Below are positions 61,701-62,355 of a DNA stretch of 64,000 bases, in pieces; within the stretch, counting starts at the first letter, position 1; each line of letters begins with the position of its first letter. The notes beneath the pieces were generated by a model. It was not told the DNA's origin. It saw nothing but the letters and a program-made list of their open reading frames with translations, and did no database searches. Both the position numbers and the translations under genes were made by a program. Source of the DNA: Actinomycetota bacterium (GTDB lineage: Bacteria; Actinomycetota; Thermoleophilia; Gaiellales; Gaiellaceae); contig PLZU01000087.1 in NCBI GenBank assembly GCA_003152275.1, positions 42,357 through 106,356 on the forward strand, in the 5' to 3' direction.

Positions 61701-62355
61701 CGCTCGGGTCGCCGCTGCCCTGGTTGTCGGTGGCGAACCAACTCATGCCACCCGAATACGTGTTGCCCACGGTCGTGGGCGTTTGCGCTTGCTGCGGGCT
61801 CGTCGAACCGCCCGTCGGCGTCGCGGGGATCGACGCAGCTGGTGCGGCGGGTGCCGCTGGGGCAGCGGCCGGGGTCGGGGTGGGTGTCGCCGGCAACGAC
61901 AGCGGAGTGCCGATGTCGCTTTCCACGACCGGAACGTTCGCGAACGGATCCTTCGGTGCCGCCTGCTGGGTCATCGTCGCGGGCGCCTGGGCGTGAACGT
62001 CCGACACGACGGGGATCTGGGGACGCACGGTGCTCGACAGCGGCCTGGGAGCGGTCGCGTGGGGTGCGGCTGGTGTTGCTGCCTGGCGCGGAAGGGCAGG
62101 AAGCGGCGCCAGCAGCTGCACCTTTGGCAAGGCGAAGAGTGGGAACGCGATCGCGGGGACAGACAGGCCGGGAAGCGCTGTCGCTTTTGCGGGAAGCGCA
62201 GGCTGGCCGAAACTCTCACCGATCGGTGCGGCGTACATGGCGAAAAGCACGGTCAGGCCGAGGCCGGCCCACCAGTACCGCACTCCCCGCAAACGCAACG
62301 CGATCAACCCGTATGGCTGATCCGCAGCAACTGAAGCGTACGAACCCGTCCCCAC
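25783..62355 (-). CDS. Giant exported repeat protein (12,190 residues), adhesin/matrix-like
   Basis: One uninterrupted frame of 36.6 kb; GTG start behind a G-rich stretch. Approximate layout by residue: 1-45 basic segment and one hydrophobic span (YWWAGLGLTVLFAMYAA), an export signal or anchor; 45-370 Pro/Ala/Ser/Thr/Gln-rich linker; 370-700 hemolysin-type 'GGAGNNTLHG' and 'INGGPGTD' strands; 700-6,280 beta-strand repeats with Cys-pair inserts; 6,280-6,720 'GD.V.Y..LADT' modules; 8,650-9,450 Calx-beta-like 'F.P.NW..P' and phage-tail-like repeats; 9,990-11,400 RTX-like GGxGxD stretches; 11,550-12,100 Ig-like domains; 12,110-12,190 a FIMAH-like domain. It is Ser/Thr/Gly/Ala/Val-rich with few Lys and Cys. 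No LPXTG motif. It resembles 'beta strand repeat' surface proteins; function (adhesion, matrix, prey contact) is not shown by sequence. It converges on the PBP gene and follows a likely second giant gene. Confidence 0.9.
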   Translation of the reverse strand: MGTGSYASVAADQPYGLIALRLRGVRYWWAGLGLTVLFAMYAAPIGESFGQPALPAKATALPGLSVPAIAFPLFALPKVQLLAPLPALPRQAATPAAPHATAPRPLSSTVRPQIPVVSDVHAQAPATMTQQAAPKDPFANVPVVESDIGTPLSLPATPTPTPAAAPAAPAAPAASIPATPTGGSTSPQQAQTPTTVGNTYSGGMSWFATDNQGSGDPSGGTPLDPQQQVTADIGSNGAGTLGSAAAAATPQQQDSGSTGSPDTLGQSAVTAPAANGTVSATAAPSSSTGGPDGNTSNDPTTQGVSSTATSGGTSSSGTSGTSAVSVPATPSDGATTPAPSATLPTSDPAATPGSGPSPPAAWNTTITDSNAHTISAAVSGTDLVITIDGAVQSQPLSSLSSVSIASGAGDDSFTVDASLAAAGIPISFDGGAGNNTLHGPSTDSTWTITGVGTGTVGGTAFSGFENLAGAAGNKDTFTFQAGGSVNSVDGGAGGYDSLVLAGHPNSVVSTPTGPNSGTLIVDGTAIAYAGLEDPDVSAANITINGDEDSNPSPLPQGDTFKISPYTDVGSPTVACQTAGNCIQVQNFDGPTGLISAGPLSYFTISGTSTVTINGGPGTDHTEFTGNYLAPGTTLTVNTETIKIDPGVTVDVGTGNVNFNAAQTDDGIDKLGIATTLLGDNATIELDGANLNGGTLNLQATATNAKTTVSGAQTLTGAGDTLTVATTTPFLSAGQFTIAGFTGHCTFTGTANRNQFTGVSGCVGPASDGAAVTSVGILEDGSTTGFEHSALQLIYGASINVHGSSTITSTGDVTLASTVNVIGTANGKPVNWIVSKDYSKGDVVIDPVDGKLYSANADITAANDTMAPSTDSADWSTATGQNAAVAAASLVATATSQLSGMSTISAPNGNVKITSSVTSNITTNADASLSGSGAGIAVSVVVTDSEAFIDSTAATPVLAKSLTLTADTNNTAPTNGTASPGGASSSGSGTNANSPSQVVPTSNSAGNAAATKGDNQSKTSDGSQNVAAALGVTVLVATTQAYIASSNGSATTISTSGGTQLVHAGATNNATSTANAGNVKFSPDAPKATVSTLSGGLADSQTLYYTLTALTSSAKTTVSGAGQNLSGGTLTVADASSFDPLGKFSVVVGLSTQVCSYNGVVGNTVLQNITGCVGTPANGAAVNDLHESMASPETKVDIPSAAGTNSVVLTWTNVPAATSSTVYEIYRSATSGSETFLASVPFAASPTYTDDGSAVPTTATPPTADPSSGVAIAVGVTVAVVNTKAYVGNNANLVASTVTVESTAPSASAYGATAISGAGGTSVGVAGSIAVLVVVNNTTSDVEGTTQSATVNGADVNLNATANLGNTALAAAKQASDGSTSGVGASFALSVVNDTTIAGLPGGSTISGAKNLTINATDTDASSTTASGGASAGSGSLALSAQVAITLANVTTSATIGADPTDLTITGALAAKANQIASTKTIAIGATKGGSATIGLSLALAVVNDLVDSQLERNLTAAGAVSFAANGVSANDTEATASSAGAPGKKDGTQGSKDSSGKDVNAKADDNLSLANNTSTASSGKSSGTSKTPAASSGEGGGTSVTVAAAAGIAIITAHAISGMPDGVLPTGLTLAAPGGAASFGTTEDADSTAKANGSAVNGSSANIGAAVAINLFKLQNAATIGANDLVNSKGLTLSALMPAALTGVSDGKNTIDTEATAGAGKGNFGIAGSLALTIADIETNAEIRANSTRGPPGDNLTGNLSLSATSSVSSTTKAMAKDADAGTVGIGAGAAINSVNDVTTALIDNNAVISGATGVSLSATGTDGETTYAEAGASGGSGSDLAFTADAAISLPTVITTASIAGDTSQTLTASGAISLTAKQTASATTTAKADATTGDVVIGLALALAVPDDEVTATDSRTISGAAISFSATGQSSTTTEADASAAGATGDSGGGDGSGKDVNGKADQQLSSANGESSSTTGKSSKTTDTSNAQATTSDKNSSGGNTVTVAGAAAINVVITSYQATLASSANVTATGLLSLKTSANTDASAVGSGKSTDAGTVGIGAGVAVNKVTLTNLVTTNNAPITSKGIDLEAAMTQNGKDSLQVFDGTDWKTIDSGTALPDSASDGDYFQLTKAAPATTTVDGGSQDLATGSLTVKATDGFGATGGTFTVEGGTGTCSYTSAGGTSISGITGCTGKPADKATVTLTTATTVSAPAVTTTVNGASQNLAAGSLIVSATTGFNLLGGTFTVNGTSGTCSYTSATGTAFSGITGCTGTPADTATVTLTTTINQQPLTTTVNGPSQSLPGATLTVKSTNGFASTGGTFTVTGATGACTYTGTTATTFTGITGCTGTPADAATITLTSAVAPNTTVNVVTTAGFDPGSGIFTAAGLNGTCSYSGTTATSFLNVSGCTGSIADKAAVLRAQLNTGVYVFSKPFPLLDGSWSSLPVFASGPILPPSPALNQYFLLTGSVTTPVTLSAGLYKWDGTKWVSDNAAAFPTSPAPAKGDFFQLTEHYFVADATSGAGGDKDKVSIAGALGLNIISNHTSATVGGAETVHAGTGPITLIATNNEEDAAKADSDAKSGEVGIGASVAINLVNDTVTTAAIPNGATVTGGANLTVSATTHHTVVTEDKAGSEGGVAIAPSVSIAIATDVTTATIGTGPDMSVTGNATISADETLNSDLSADASAGGDNVKIGAAVSVNAINVTTSATLLRNLTAGSLAVTSATETSTTAKAQASAKGADSSSGSNADQQSSDQVTKNPDTNGKTTGPTPKASDSTSTASDSSSSQTGDSDSGGVGIAAAVSVNWVTTTNTASIAPGVHVSSTGAVKVSATNLTTANAFALGAAVDQKSDTVIGAGVGLNVEDITNTAFIGSNAQVSGNGVTVEAVSPDSKESDFVVWGIAAAVGKNTASIAFAIGVQVLTFHTKAYIDDGATVTSTGALTVNAAAPIGLQNIALSGGLSTGGTGVGGAIVVNVLPAVQTVAYIGNGATTYVNATGALSVTASSHIVPIVPDPSITKITFPAVSSIALGGTAGGGDAAITGSFVVDVLSIDTEGYIAANVHVNDPAHGGTHGGSGQTITVSATDDTHLVNAAGAIALTEGAAGVGVGVIVDVITKDVKAYIGDGANVFAGGDIKVDATATEELFEVSAELVASTDTAAVAGGIIVVVLNGNSSHMTTAYIGNATVQGKGIEVKASDIANKLELYAGNISFGDSAGIGVATVVLLRNGKVDAHVATGATLTAGVDGVTVSATQGQTQILVAGAGAGGGDAGVAGSVVVDVLNNSTKATLDGTTTSGGTVAVSASDTTNEISVAGQLAIGGSAGVGVGVDVEVITKDTEATIAPFASVTTTGTGNVTVGASSQESVVQVAAGLSVGGSAAVAVNAGVSVYSITTDGTIGINATVIAAGSVGVTADEGLQLDIVAGNIAVGGAAGVGVAASVPVITKNTNATIGDYATVTGAGAGGGVTINDGSFTVTGQDTRFNGADVSSDTIDLGYTDGFSTGDTVIYDDGNASGSTDNGNPITGLTPGNVYFVIVVDASHVRLADTKAHAMSGHELSLLPGTGESHRLVPTNEGTSHADSSPRFDPSTDVGGCTIASSCTTINLPYTLSVGTGDQVVYGAGGGTPIGGLTDGATYYAISMGGNSYELADTKCHATGLAADCGSSPPVVTPITLDPTQATGRSHSLVAQGTMPSSDASQEGPQTVSPGSKVGFTGVAVSATNSDTLAAVGVSAAVGGSAGVGVSGTVNVITVNTKATIGKHATVNDNSGAAAGPNVLVAAGNQYHEILAAVAVAIGGSAGVGASVDVAVLHLNSDALIDDSATVRATNDIIITSTQNDTIDSITIAGGGGTVGVGGAVNVLVINTHVYADTGSNATIAAGNNAALLANDDTKVLGVTGGVAGGFVGVGAGVSVLLLTKDTEAFVGTGTGFTGDASGSDTIGGISNGMETDTSFGHGNVHGVAVQGSSSENVFGLVIALGGGFVGVAVPVGVTLLTVTTKAYDGGAISSAHGAVNISALDSFTSLTIAGGIAGGFVGVGAGVDIGIATTTTSAFVANGASVNAGTTVDVNALATKHVTSYAVAIGIGFVGVAGAVSVWSLGTGGASTYNDGQGDSGNSLTVANSGGSSDSEADSQVGGTGNGYQSILSGSTASTPPWQSLTAYKQSQSVTFGGKTYVATHDIPNTATLDPAHDTANWRDGSTDAMTSSRISGHTSGASSSISSSAPTGSPTHTALTTPIPGGTSATVDGTITAGGNISVRALDSAGLFGIAGAIGGGAVGVGAGVLIGNIDTSTEAGVLKDATVSSTSGTILVKANLHESTTAYAVAGAGGIGAIGGQIVVINDNSTQNAHIDTGAKIPLAGGGVNVEADTNRTVSTNAIGGEIGGLAIGVSVAVGNVGGSTTASVGGVQIGQTVGQDVASLRIHAGSTINASTQAIAVSAGAVAANGSVAIDNVTSTVTATLGDNAKVKVTGGVTIESIAVTTVPVDVFAIAISGAGGIGVAYGSAELQQTLASSIGKNATVSAGGQVAVTSSRTATATGLGASVGVGAFAASAIFVFAHIKGSEVASIGDGTSVTAGSVLVTATAVDTPQASVAQAAVGGVGLGGLSIEATDTSTMEAYIGPHFDKIASQASPTTITTTGSGGVELEATLTTVPQAQALMVNLGAAVAGGFTSAKATSNATALAYFGDGAVINAENSGAVQVLTTVTATSDAESLGIGVSLGFAAGGTTSTSKLDITAGAYGVGHGSITGGTITFQTQLNAGFVPSSSNGPAYGTFTLGSVGLVGGVAAGVLTVEDSPTVTTGPGAGTTVTASGDVSITSNVFERANAAGESISGGLVGAAGVTVVSATAGGSTTTQVGGVLTSTGAVTVTTTLNAATVATGRAIGAAFGFAGEGLSTTATTDPGANTTVGGSVGGHDLVQVTSTVTSDANATADAFSVSLGVTAAAVFVTATNSPTVSATAKGASSSNNDVVIYAVNNYTSSVYPLGGTDSFNGNGAHASATQVSVGGLSMGALSVTATDDSSVAAGIAAHGNVSASGDLVVAARSSHLAVPTVTMVTVGLAGGASGLTSTLNVGGDVAAYVEDGATVSASGVSVTAVGSNTETLTAKNFGISGGPDLTLTDVELKDTTTVEAYIGPGYSGGVPKTGSSLTPTSVTSTGAHGIIVSASGTSPAEIEADFTALSLVGSGSYTKAVATNNATIRAFLGDQAQVHANNGHAVDFQATGIATTIVSSSGLNVGLGISVGGDTITADNEPTIGAYGISNGTISGGSVTFETDVNQNSPATGPAQATVLLGSASLLGSASVTTDTATDSPVVTTGPGSGSISVTGSITLTSNVFQHAVADDTSIAASLVAAVATANPTATAGGSTTTQMGAVASGSAGSTFTATSNVNASSKAVGLSDGIALGFGVSVVSTQATTNPTVSTTIGGSPHESGLIEVESIVTSDAVALTDAVGVGLLAAGAGADATATNAPTISASLSGGTSDNSDVVIAALNNFDLSGGGSVYPLLGANDKFLSTNVGAQSSSENVNVSLGVSVGITNTTAADNSSTAAFVGAGGTVSAPNGTVVVAGRTPHVSQPTQSSVSVGLLQFSGQDAESNTGGTNAAYVADGATISNTNAVNISANTSNTTTVSSSSVGVSAIGGAGITAKATDASVTEAYIGPTHGTSHNGSLSDTSVTVGSGGITVSANATAPVSATTQLVSIGLVGTAAVSDTEAHANGTVRTYLGDQAQIHDGSGTVDFAATGTITAYASGTGFAASGLFTAGVETALADLSPTIGSFTESGGSISAGSLEFTTSLNESCVGGSCVGNGGTGSDTAYAIALLGGASLFGSVTGANSTATDSPTVDNTVGSTTLNGGSLTVTSNTYQQAEVDGRSLSVGLVFGVGVVQPSATAGGTINTGFSGSATGLSSAQVQATDVAHVIVNGRGFAFGGGGAVSAGTLNATVDPNVTTSVDGSLSASGTVTIESEVATSALANYSAVTLSLLGAATIDTVHATDSSKILTDVQGSVTSTGGNVKVLAYHNYDGTSFDTTDNVQAVGSAVTAALGLAMDSTTMTALAHATDKANVESGGNLQAPSGEVDIEAYSSNVAISNQHNANGAIIAVNVNSDPTATTSGDTEANLFGNVTGPSNTSGANKLSVIANGNDTATAGMVEAGGGLLSFSNSNSTSNGSPSVSITLGGASSTIVVNSDITGSALSQNDSDASTSSATGGALNVSGFTAKASLSPTVQATVTGGASITSLTGSINIDASSNQPPPPVSNGTFDAGSNVDGSTHTITFFCNGVPCLSDATTGDTITYQANGGGTLGGLTSGRSYSVIVAGPDSVQLGDTFGAGNVNLTMQSIDFGLRNPNLHDGDLVFYYPIGTGGAGCPSTHTIGGLICGSEYQVVDVVSPTDQYGDSLYPGDFQVKLVPVGGLTSSSASGTDNNVSGNAVQFSNSFSNGDVVTYHGPAPLAAFDSTQIGSKWTFDGSGNVDGTTGLANAIYFSIDTNGATCGGKPCLNNGADIGLSNGEEVYYQLVSGSGIGISSGFYYVHKVEGLVYQLADTLCHATGLKTDCGTATNQPLQLLTLTQGPNTNPPSINTLTPAGDAPIVNLVDGRSYIVTSASSSSFQLEDPVTLGVETIFAGGGSASSTFSIDGLQLTSNGCVSSVCAAQELLFPITPGSGTQQLVGIGANIPFAASTGDGTISASATGGGGGAISVSSADSEVNYGPTVTTEIGSGASLTSGNNLTVTTHAFVRGSTISSNDGGGLIAVTNAGANTAVSITNNLKIDSGATLTGLGTNGAGNVTVGAHSDLTPVSIASTGSGGLFAGSDNGATVTADYTTQTSMDGGITAAGAATVDARTSLDNAYVQTSNSIGGLGTITNSTATLSIGNSSATDLVDIGSDGTINANTISLDGVVDNLQGTAQSQQSTVALGAGSNANSTINVSGEAQVKLESGSYLTGNVSVGITAAYQGINLFSHSSASCGCLGGATNSNAHIYDNSDAHVAGVAGSTVKTASLTVTANQVVTNFHTQTDRSSGFLDFGGTDGSSTTNLYREIYWESTVIILPSPNPVFTVDASGKVVADVNVNAFDCGTLGCANSHTCAGGSAVGLGQSFTPGDTICLADILNNGNGNVTYSTNDPSGLPGSAPNGVIWGLAGQLIVQHTWDYVKLTNKSVDAMETHAINVVNIGASATVTVNVDNVPFDGSQTDGDSIADCTGTGYAGSATCGGGFQQTFEFIIIHKFPPTEVDVKHLLPGGPNAILTLDGQIYNPLGTTNIVNQVADTLAGPDQNAIVTNILNVIADGGSAGCESGPECGTRTPITVQLLNYMRASVDQPEVLIAEAKTDLVLDISSTCRESTSSCETGGFLTPTLGPIRAGHDVNLHILDGQQGNDPANVVGVSVQVNDTTGFSQSPNPNTYTNDFHPDGDGPAPDPGLLAALGSTNTPANSAYTFTDTTQLTQEPGLVAGNDIDVSHSSTATVVTLTLFTNVDGNFVAANSHTFGSSDSTDTIGRIDVLTNGSITDTEQTTPNLLVGQIKASGQCTGGASLCGSNPAIAADVTLNTAGAVLDASEHAPVPQYSPSSTNAIARNIMITAGTNGIATDPSGGISGFGGVGTPGNFLQTQVNADGVDAAGHIGVLTVLDTQASRAPYNLTSIPLPSKPPHSGTYGAFIQQTSGDLEINTVTTSGDSSLTTAAGSIVDGRGNGAGVNTAGTVLPPNVIANNVDLNAVGGSIGSASGGNDLKVYSGANVNDGGFCTQTFTLGYQDGNYQNASTSERTVSATCDLAAQADNSVYITETPGSSGIAAPMDVLLGWARNGNVRLTTTETGADGNGVACVNAAPTFAAQTAACANPTVTAGNDILLLHNGSTLVTENSPVTTWGAGTGTPTVYATTPTSFGLIEAQNGDVKLVSADDVVTDPSSQILATTKPGDTGAVASGAACGPITPNASDPSQPTKLTGNIDICGDSHPASLADTSTGDGTVIVLRGSITPGLGGGLTRVFGAGQTDTIIFDQTYLGGQTRAYGSATPTASGAFATPGDGAGTCTQASPPNNGSGCDDTFIVNHLPSMVTLGTDAAAADTLTLDGQSGNNVYDIYTSGSQFGANNYEINVLGTHAPTDGTDTLNIYGYDTYTGNDTPAPGGPDNTGTYCGAGGTSECATNDIFLLRSVPYLSDAGGSETGARPVLYQGTGDCSAPDSTPNPSGSSAGICSGGAAFVALLHAQPNGTTGQTALEVAQGLSSDGSTLQGGGLTSTTPLYGVERINYDSSLTGGVHVYSAGGNDYFAVDDNAAPTYLDGGSGDNQFQIGQIYGDRRNAAPASSPPPPPPTFNGSGTLAAENVFDVATVATTRGWLSRGTSSPLVADGGTGNNVFTVYSNQAVVHLQGDGGNNLFIVRGFALAQTDSAGNIILPGGCATISAPYCLPIPITTNGFSTAAETDVRTGAGNNQVEYNMNAPVSVDGGTGFNKLIILGTEFADHIVVTDHGIFGAGMSVTYRNIQVIEIDALEGDDTIDVLSTPPGVAVRVIGGDGSNQINVAGDVNGNVYSQDINGTSSTINNDVLTSDQLYQDLVIAGISLSVAQGSQGAVIVTENAGGTVVQENGSGPIGTVDNYNVRLGQAPTSTVYVTVTAEPDTLANRLGNNQASQVGDSILLTTGNAPPAACATTAVCTFYQQTTLDGQEVDLSQRAVVLVFTPTTWMIPQQVWVGAVNDGLQDGTRVYEVSQSVLSADPFFDNAVVRNVEVTKIDTGIPGILVGQLGNSDTPGIYTDGVGNGTMTFTSLTATFVASDVGQPIVETDGGILIPAGTTIAGFVSATTVTLSAAVAAGTAITFSLPSRMVPPADFTDGSGLGTAFTSATANFTLSDLGQPIVGAGIPAGDVIIAVSNSTTVTLFSAVTGPTGAFELPSRLSGFPSFRDGQVTGLTSTISSLAGAFNAGDIGRPIVETDGGGHIQPGTVILSATVGGGTSTATLSKQIVGAGSFTIAFALPSRNASNVVLEGTPTTQITDYFEISLAAAPSNTVTLDINGTGTGTLDYYVSLSSGLISADPRFHQVTPPFGTTPGSYTVTFSPTNWNVPVVIAVNSAPLESRFDPHNTFITAQVDPTATLAHEYVQTPAVSTLNNPVVVQILSSQEAGGVVQAPSGMVVTKCANLACTAPGTGSSYSMRLTEAPTAVTVPGSPSTVTVALIGDGQTTIPVGGRISQAPIGAPSGVGLFTGNVTILGNTITLAPGQLSSFLVEGFQIGQHLQVQGTGADDNTPATPYTIIGVTDSTLTLSAASLATFGGCPGSNATCVTLSRVVNQGVYTGSVAYNSCVTMIGSNCVGTLTRVDGSSWLDDGFLEGQLFEINGTGPLYKIQALTGTTSTKVDVLAVTVATFDPVTGKETVGTLPFSGTGTTTVTLKEWAAEVTFTGPVVNGGGTVTNPGNWYVPVAIPVVADPYYNVPAGNTHLLEFPKVPHRISSIEGPLSVEGGPTGDEHATLNQAVMLPGETNGLPFGIGIQPPEAQQINVLNIFDDGSQQDQTGTLSSTNLSGFNMGPGLNFTNHNGYQPGNPHLPTFGEPPVFPSGISFGTISVDSHGSIQTNVSLSSIQVLNLMMGQGNDHLTVTGSLVPGPFANDNGTPCFNADGTPCTFVQGGMTLVQGGGAAPLMVPGPFTIAAIPGGYTVTRTDGLPWSSFEFGVGQQLVWGTSPYGSITNGAPFGTITAIGGAAGNVLTVMGSGLPGSAIGPSVAGTLGVFAPIVTSTGSFNVAAGGPGTITRNDLLSWQQFGFAVGQQVTVDGVQVGTVTGIGGASNDVLTVSGPLSATACVATGASACVVSAYNPSLNQIAIGGNDITVTGGGGPGPGLEPTMVAGNFTQTATTISRTDGGSWITSGFVYGMVVEVNGTPVGTITAVAAMTITLSGAPMTPGALTGATILGFAPSPLAVYGGTSQDGIWYSGDPHTLSQRDFGLKPFPTQIGNGSPDFIFPVADPFVHAGNNVIDASADFATVPEGQVPSVGLILYGGLGNNTIYGSQAPDYIAGGSGNTTIYGERGDNQLLGSDGINVDLITRAISFPVTNTSVFPDADPLLCTQSPAPHCNNLIYGNTPGAAGESTTDRFGDYNNVIFGAKGIVTQNTQEATVGYLGTLATVTANLVSNVGTGRATLTCATACFNTPPPGYTSDVGMLVTDSYGFLGTGTAIIAVSLDGKTATLSRNGLNGASVNGLVVGMYAPRSVTAALTANAATLANTVPPNTSSTVATLTCSSSCFLATDVGLTVYDSNINILSGTLITSVSTDSTTAKLSKPTAAHLNLPNLTVLVGGGRTVNVTLTSDPSGNATLTCTAGCFNATDVGLSAADINVNISTGTVIFAVNAAGTVATLSRNAVFGSTGPLTISIGPATGYCRPTGTTSDSPYCKPSGLTPWNDTLQEKLQTTGDILTISSAVPLDHGNDTLYGSGGDNVMIGGDGTDSIQGGPGRNLIIGGSALLNRTTHLFNYTNPRFQDLIGTLMYNTCTYGTCGTGNGTPTDGSALGQSMNDGTAQCDPTGYAWWSDFLSNGGNAGKYNAPSCTAGSGPIGIMLSAPLNTPGWPQFLQDSAAKGADYIAGGSGSSYIFGESNNNIIQAHGSIDIAYPTSGLNPVSTANQAASGSETSGDPYAGASTCAFAGFTLGDRVGACRTTTGDLLPVDPTQPLRLSPSMDNYGPNYTAAGTFAFTATTISRSDAFSWADFGFAVGQTLDIGGVEVGVITGVTFSTLTLSGSPLSFVGCTAACSKAATLVITDGETYVEGGRGNNVIFANQGQNDIVGGNSDMFSLTLPAGSPALTALRASGSNLIFGGSGNNVGYGDCTNATFDSLNSSMECVTTPDGHAHDANVITANNADVIRLVGTNKTYGAGNGVATFKLGTGAYLNYNYDVSGYPTATERIIARTVTPLDNTPGGPDLAGQAPGDAGCGTTVTCGPLVTGSKATNGVGDIGGTPVPGNWAGSGQAAATLQQGSEMHVESGDSFVYGGPADDMVFGGSQNDTIILGYGDNWVSGGRGDQCILGGGGRCLVSRNGYSEPLYGVAAITGSALNQLITTPGNAQEAVINVSGALNYSALLYPYNWDPTTWSAPGVSNGNPTYSTSCKENKICPTYETVYGHNIIYGGWGNGVVHGGPGDSAISGAEAPTLGYADNFNMYGNETAAQYMSTGNADTVLTDYVINHVPLETDFFHPFNPGNAAGFMPNTDPPNGNQGRGYNIGKSLYFNAEDPRRLILLFPGVVDPTVASDGLMPSTGYDPLDCEWGTGNPASSNCADASKAGLPFFLTFNQLDPNLPIDTTWDPAAGYAPDPVTGDKALFGDLGNDYLVAGMGRVRVYGGSGFDLIDLRASTAVDSGLNDMPVPNSHGTAGTPAWESLAYGGSGQDIYFAGTGGDRLIDWVGNHNSYYVPFSQFGMPTVSRTLMPFLPEFLYALSKSDGADQTLGPRSDAFCASAKGSTNPACSDYPTYSGTAARNGEPFGELGLVLQHDAAWHEQSGPPFNEMPENLGGVGIDVQKTANTMPFASQGTCDYKSESSACTATSNLSLSNGAGVNLPSGTNTPGAAAVPLEVTGTPGASLSYTLSESGGYVVSGTGVIGPTGRFATSVNLSTWPDGTITVTVTVTVTANGKTTTLTGTIGKNSVAPAAPTVTAAAFANNTNSAAYNVTVTGQAGAIANVVTSDGATPVANYSGGMDFVGSNGTVVIPIYLGGLVDGQITISVTLTNGAGDSSATTLVVTKDTVAPVLQVSTAPAINQSNVSSFPFIINGEPHASVSYSFTDGTSTLTSSWNLPGNGQWSVYPSLTKLQDGAITLTVTETDAEGNQSVSTVNLYKKTVAPAAPTVALNPLDDSGSSASDYVTSVSAPRFNVTAGAGTTTTVYVNGAVYTGQKLANGSYTVTAVSVDAYGNASTGTAPRTLVIDTAAPSGSFSISGAKTISGQLAVASQNLTLQLSLNGTGSSMWQMSFSTDGGVTFTTPTAYAATATLALPAANAVYTLVVRATDVAGNSATFTQTVRLDTIGPTLGYSLTAPTNNGAYDLGTNPTLTYSASDTDGVSAISATLDSTTTISSGSTVNIYSLAAGSHTIVFKATDQLGNISMQTVTIQVHTTIGGLINAVNHGVTNQLISSSVQSSLISTLQSAQTALNAGNNTGAKTYLNNFINQVTNAGSAITASYSALLINWTNDLLSRL
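25786..26030 (-). other. FIMAH-like C-terminal domain of the giant protein
   Basis: About 80 residues with the pattern LI..V..G.I....QSSLI.TL.SA...L..GN...AK..L..FI.QV...G..I...Y..LL..W..DL. This matches the helical FIMAH domain found at the C-termini of extracellular hydrolases and surface proteins (family recalled, not searched). The neighbouring gene ends in a paralogous copy at 62689-62925. Confidence 0.7.
26060..27710 (-). repeat. Bacterial Ig-like / cadherin-like tandem domains in the giant protein
   Basis: Five to six beta-sandwich units of about 80-110 residues with recurring 'DT(V/I)AP', 'V.ATD..GN.S' and 'LPDG..T.TVT.TD..GN' type segments, for example GSHTIVFKATDQLGNISMQT and DGAITLTVTETDAEGNQS. 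They form a stalk just before the FIMAH-like domain. Confidence 0.75.
28100..32400 (-). repeat. RTX-like Gly/Asp-rich repeat region of the giant protein
   Basis: Scattered clusters of degenerate nonapeptides of the GGxGxDxxx type: GNDTLYGSGGDNVMIGGDG (~31,050), YIAGGSGNTTIYGERGDN (~32,280), YVEGGRGNNVIFANQG (~30,060), FVYGGPADDMVFGG (~29,390) and IYGGWGNGVVHGGPGDS (~28,960). Such turns bind Ca2+ in type I secreted proteins. Here they are interrupted by long loops and lie far from the C-terminus, unlike a standard RTX toxin. Confidence 0.7.
31190..31990 (-). repeat. Three tandem ~85-residue modules with a TLTC...CF cysteine pair
   Basis: Each unit contains ATLTC(A/S/T)xxCF, then 'ATDVGL.V.D' or 'TSDVGMLV.D', 'GT.I..V..DG..A.LS'. 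The first spans about 31,740-31,990, the second 31,450-31,690 and the third 31,190-31,430. The two Cys are close enough to form a small disulfide loop. It is a variant of the phage-tail-like 'DVGQPI' module at 35,380-36,080. Confidence 0.65.
32590..34440 (-). repeat. Dispersed 'TRxDG.SW..GF..GQ' modules
   Basis: About 65-residue units recur at about 32,590-32,820, 32,940-33,120, 33,200-33,410 and 34,270-34,440, with one more outlier at 30,130-30,300. The core reads TI(T/S)R.D..SW...GF.VGQ.V.V.G..VGTIT.V....LTLSG. The aromatic and Gly positions are strict while the rest varies. I do not know a named family for it. Confidence 0.65.
35380..36080 (-). repeat. Phage-tail-like 'ASDVGQPIVETDGG' tandem repeats
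   Basis: Three to four ~75-residue units: 'FTSLTATFVASDVGQPIVET..IPAGTTI..V.SATTVTLS.A......F.LPSR'. The pattern of 'F...DVG.PI...GIP.GT.I..V.S.T..TLS' is common in tail-fibre and capsid-decoration proteins. All units end in LPSR followed by a short acidic linker. Confidence 0.7.
42480..43560 (-). repeat. 'GD.V.Y....GL..G..Y.V....V.LADT' modules (C-terminal group)
   Basis: Four related units of about 65-90 residues, for example SNGEEVYYQLVSGSG and 'FYYVHKVEGLVYQLADTLCHA'. They contain a conserved Tyr-rich strand and a Cys-containing LADTxCHATGLxxDCG loop. The same family appears at 51,270-51,950. Confidence 0.65.
51270..51950 (-). repeat. 'GD.V.Y....GL..G..Y.V....V.LADT' modules (N-terminal group)
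   Basis: Two units: FSTGDTVIYDDGNASGS leading to HVRLADTKAHAMSG, and VGTGDQVVYGAGGGTPIGGL leading to YELADTKCHATGLAADCG. They are inserted in the middle of the long beta-strand repeat region and are clearly related to the units near 43 kb, 8 kb away. Confidence 0.65.
53950..57770 (-). repeat. Three Ser/Asp/Lys-rich linkers at ~1.2-kb and ~2.4-kb spacing
   Basis: Hydrophilic, probably disordered inserts occur at about 57,590-57,770, 56,360-56,540 and 53,950-54,130. The first two share SGKDVN(A/G)KAD..LS.AN, and each is preceded by a 'TEA.ASAAGA' segment. The spacing implies a ~400-residue super-repeat, with the block at 55,060-55,960 lying in the longer interval. Confidence 0.6.
55060..55960 (-). 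repeat. Four tandem ~65-70-residue cysteine-pair modules
   Basis: Unit core: TTV.G.SQ.L..GSL.V..T.GF...GGTFTV.G..GTCSYT...GT.FSGITGCTG.PAD.ATVTL. The two Cys lie about 17 residues apart in each unit. Single diverged copies lie at 58,815-59,020 and 60,050-60,240. The 'GF...G.F.V....YTG.T.T.FTG.TGC.GT.A' pattern resembles a module common in phage structural proteins. Confidence 0.75.
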
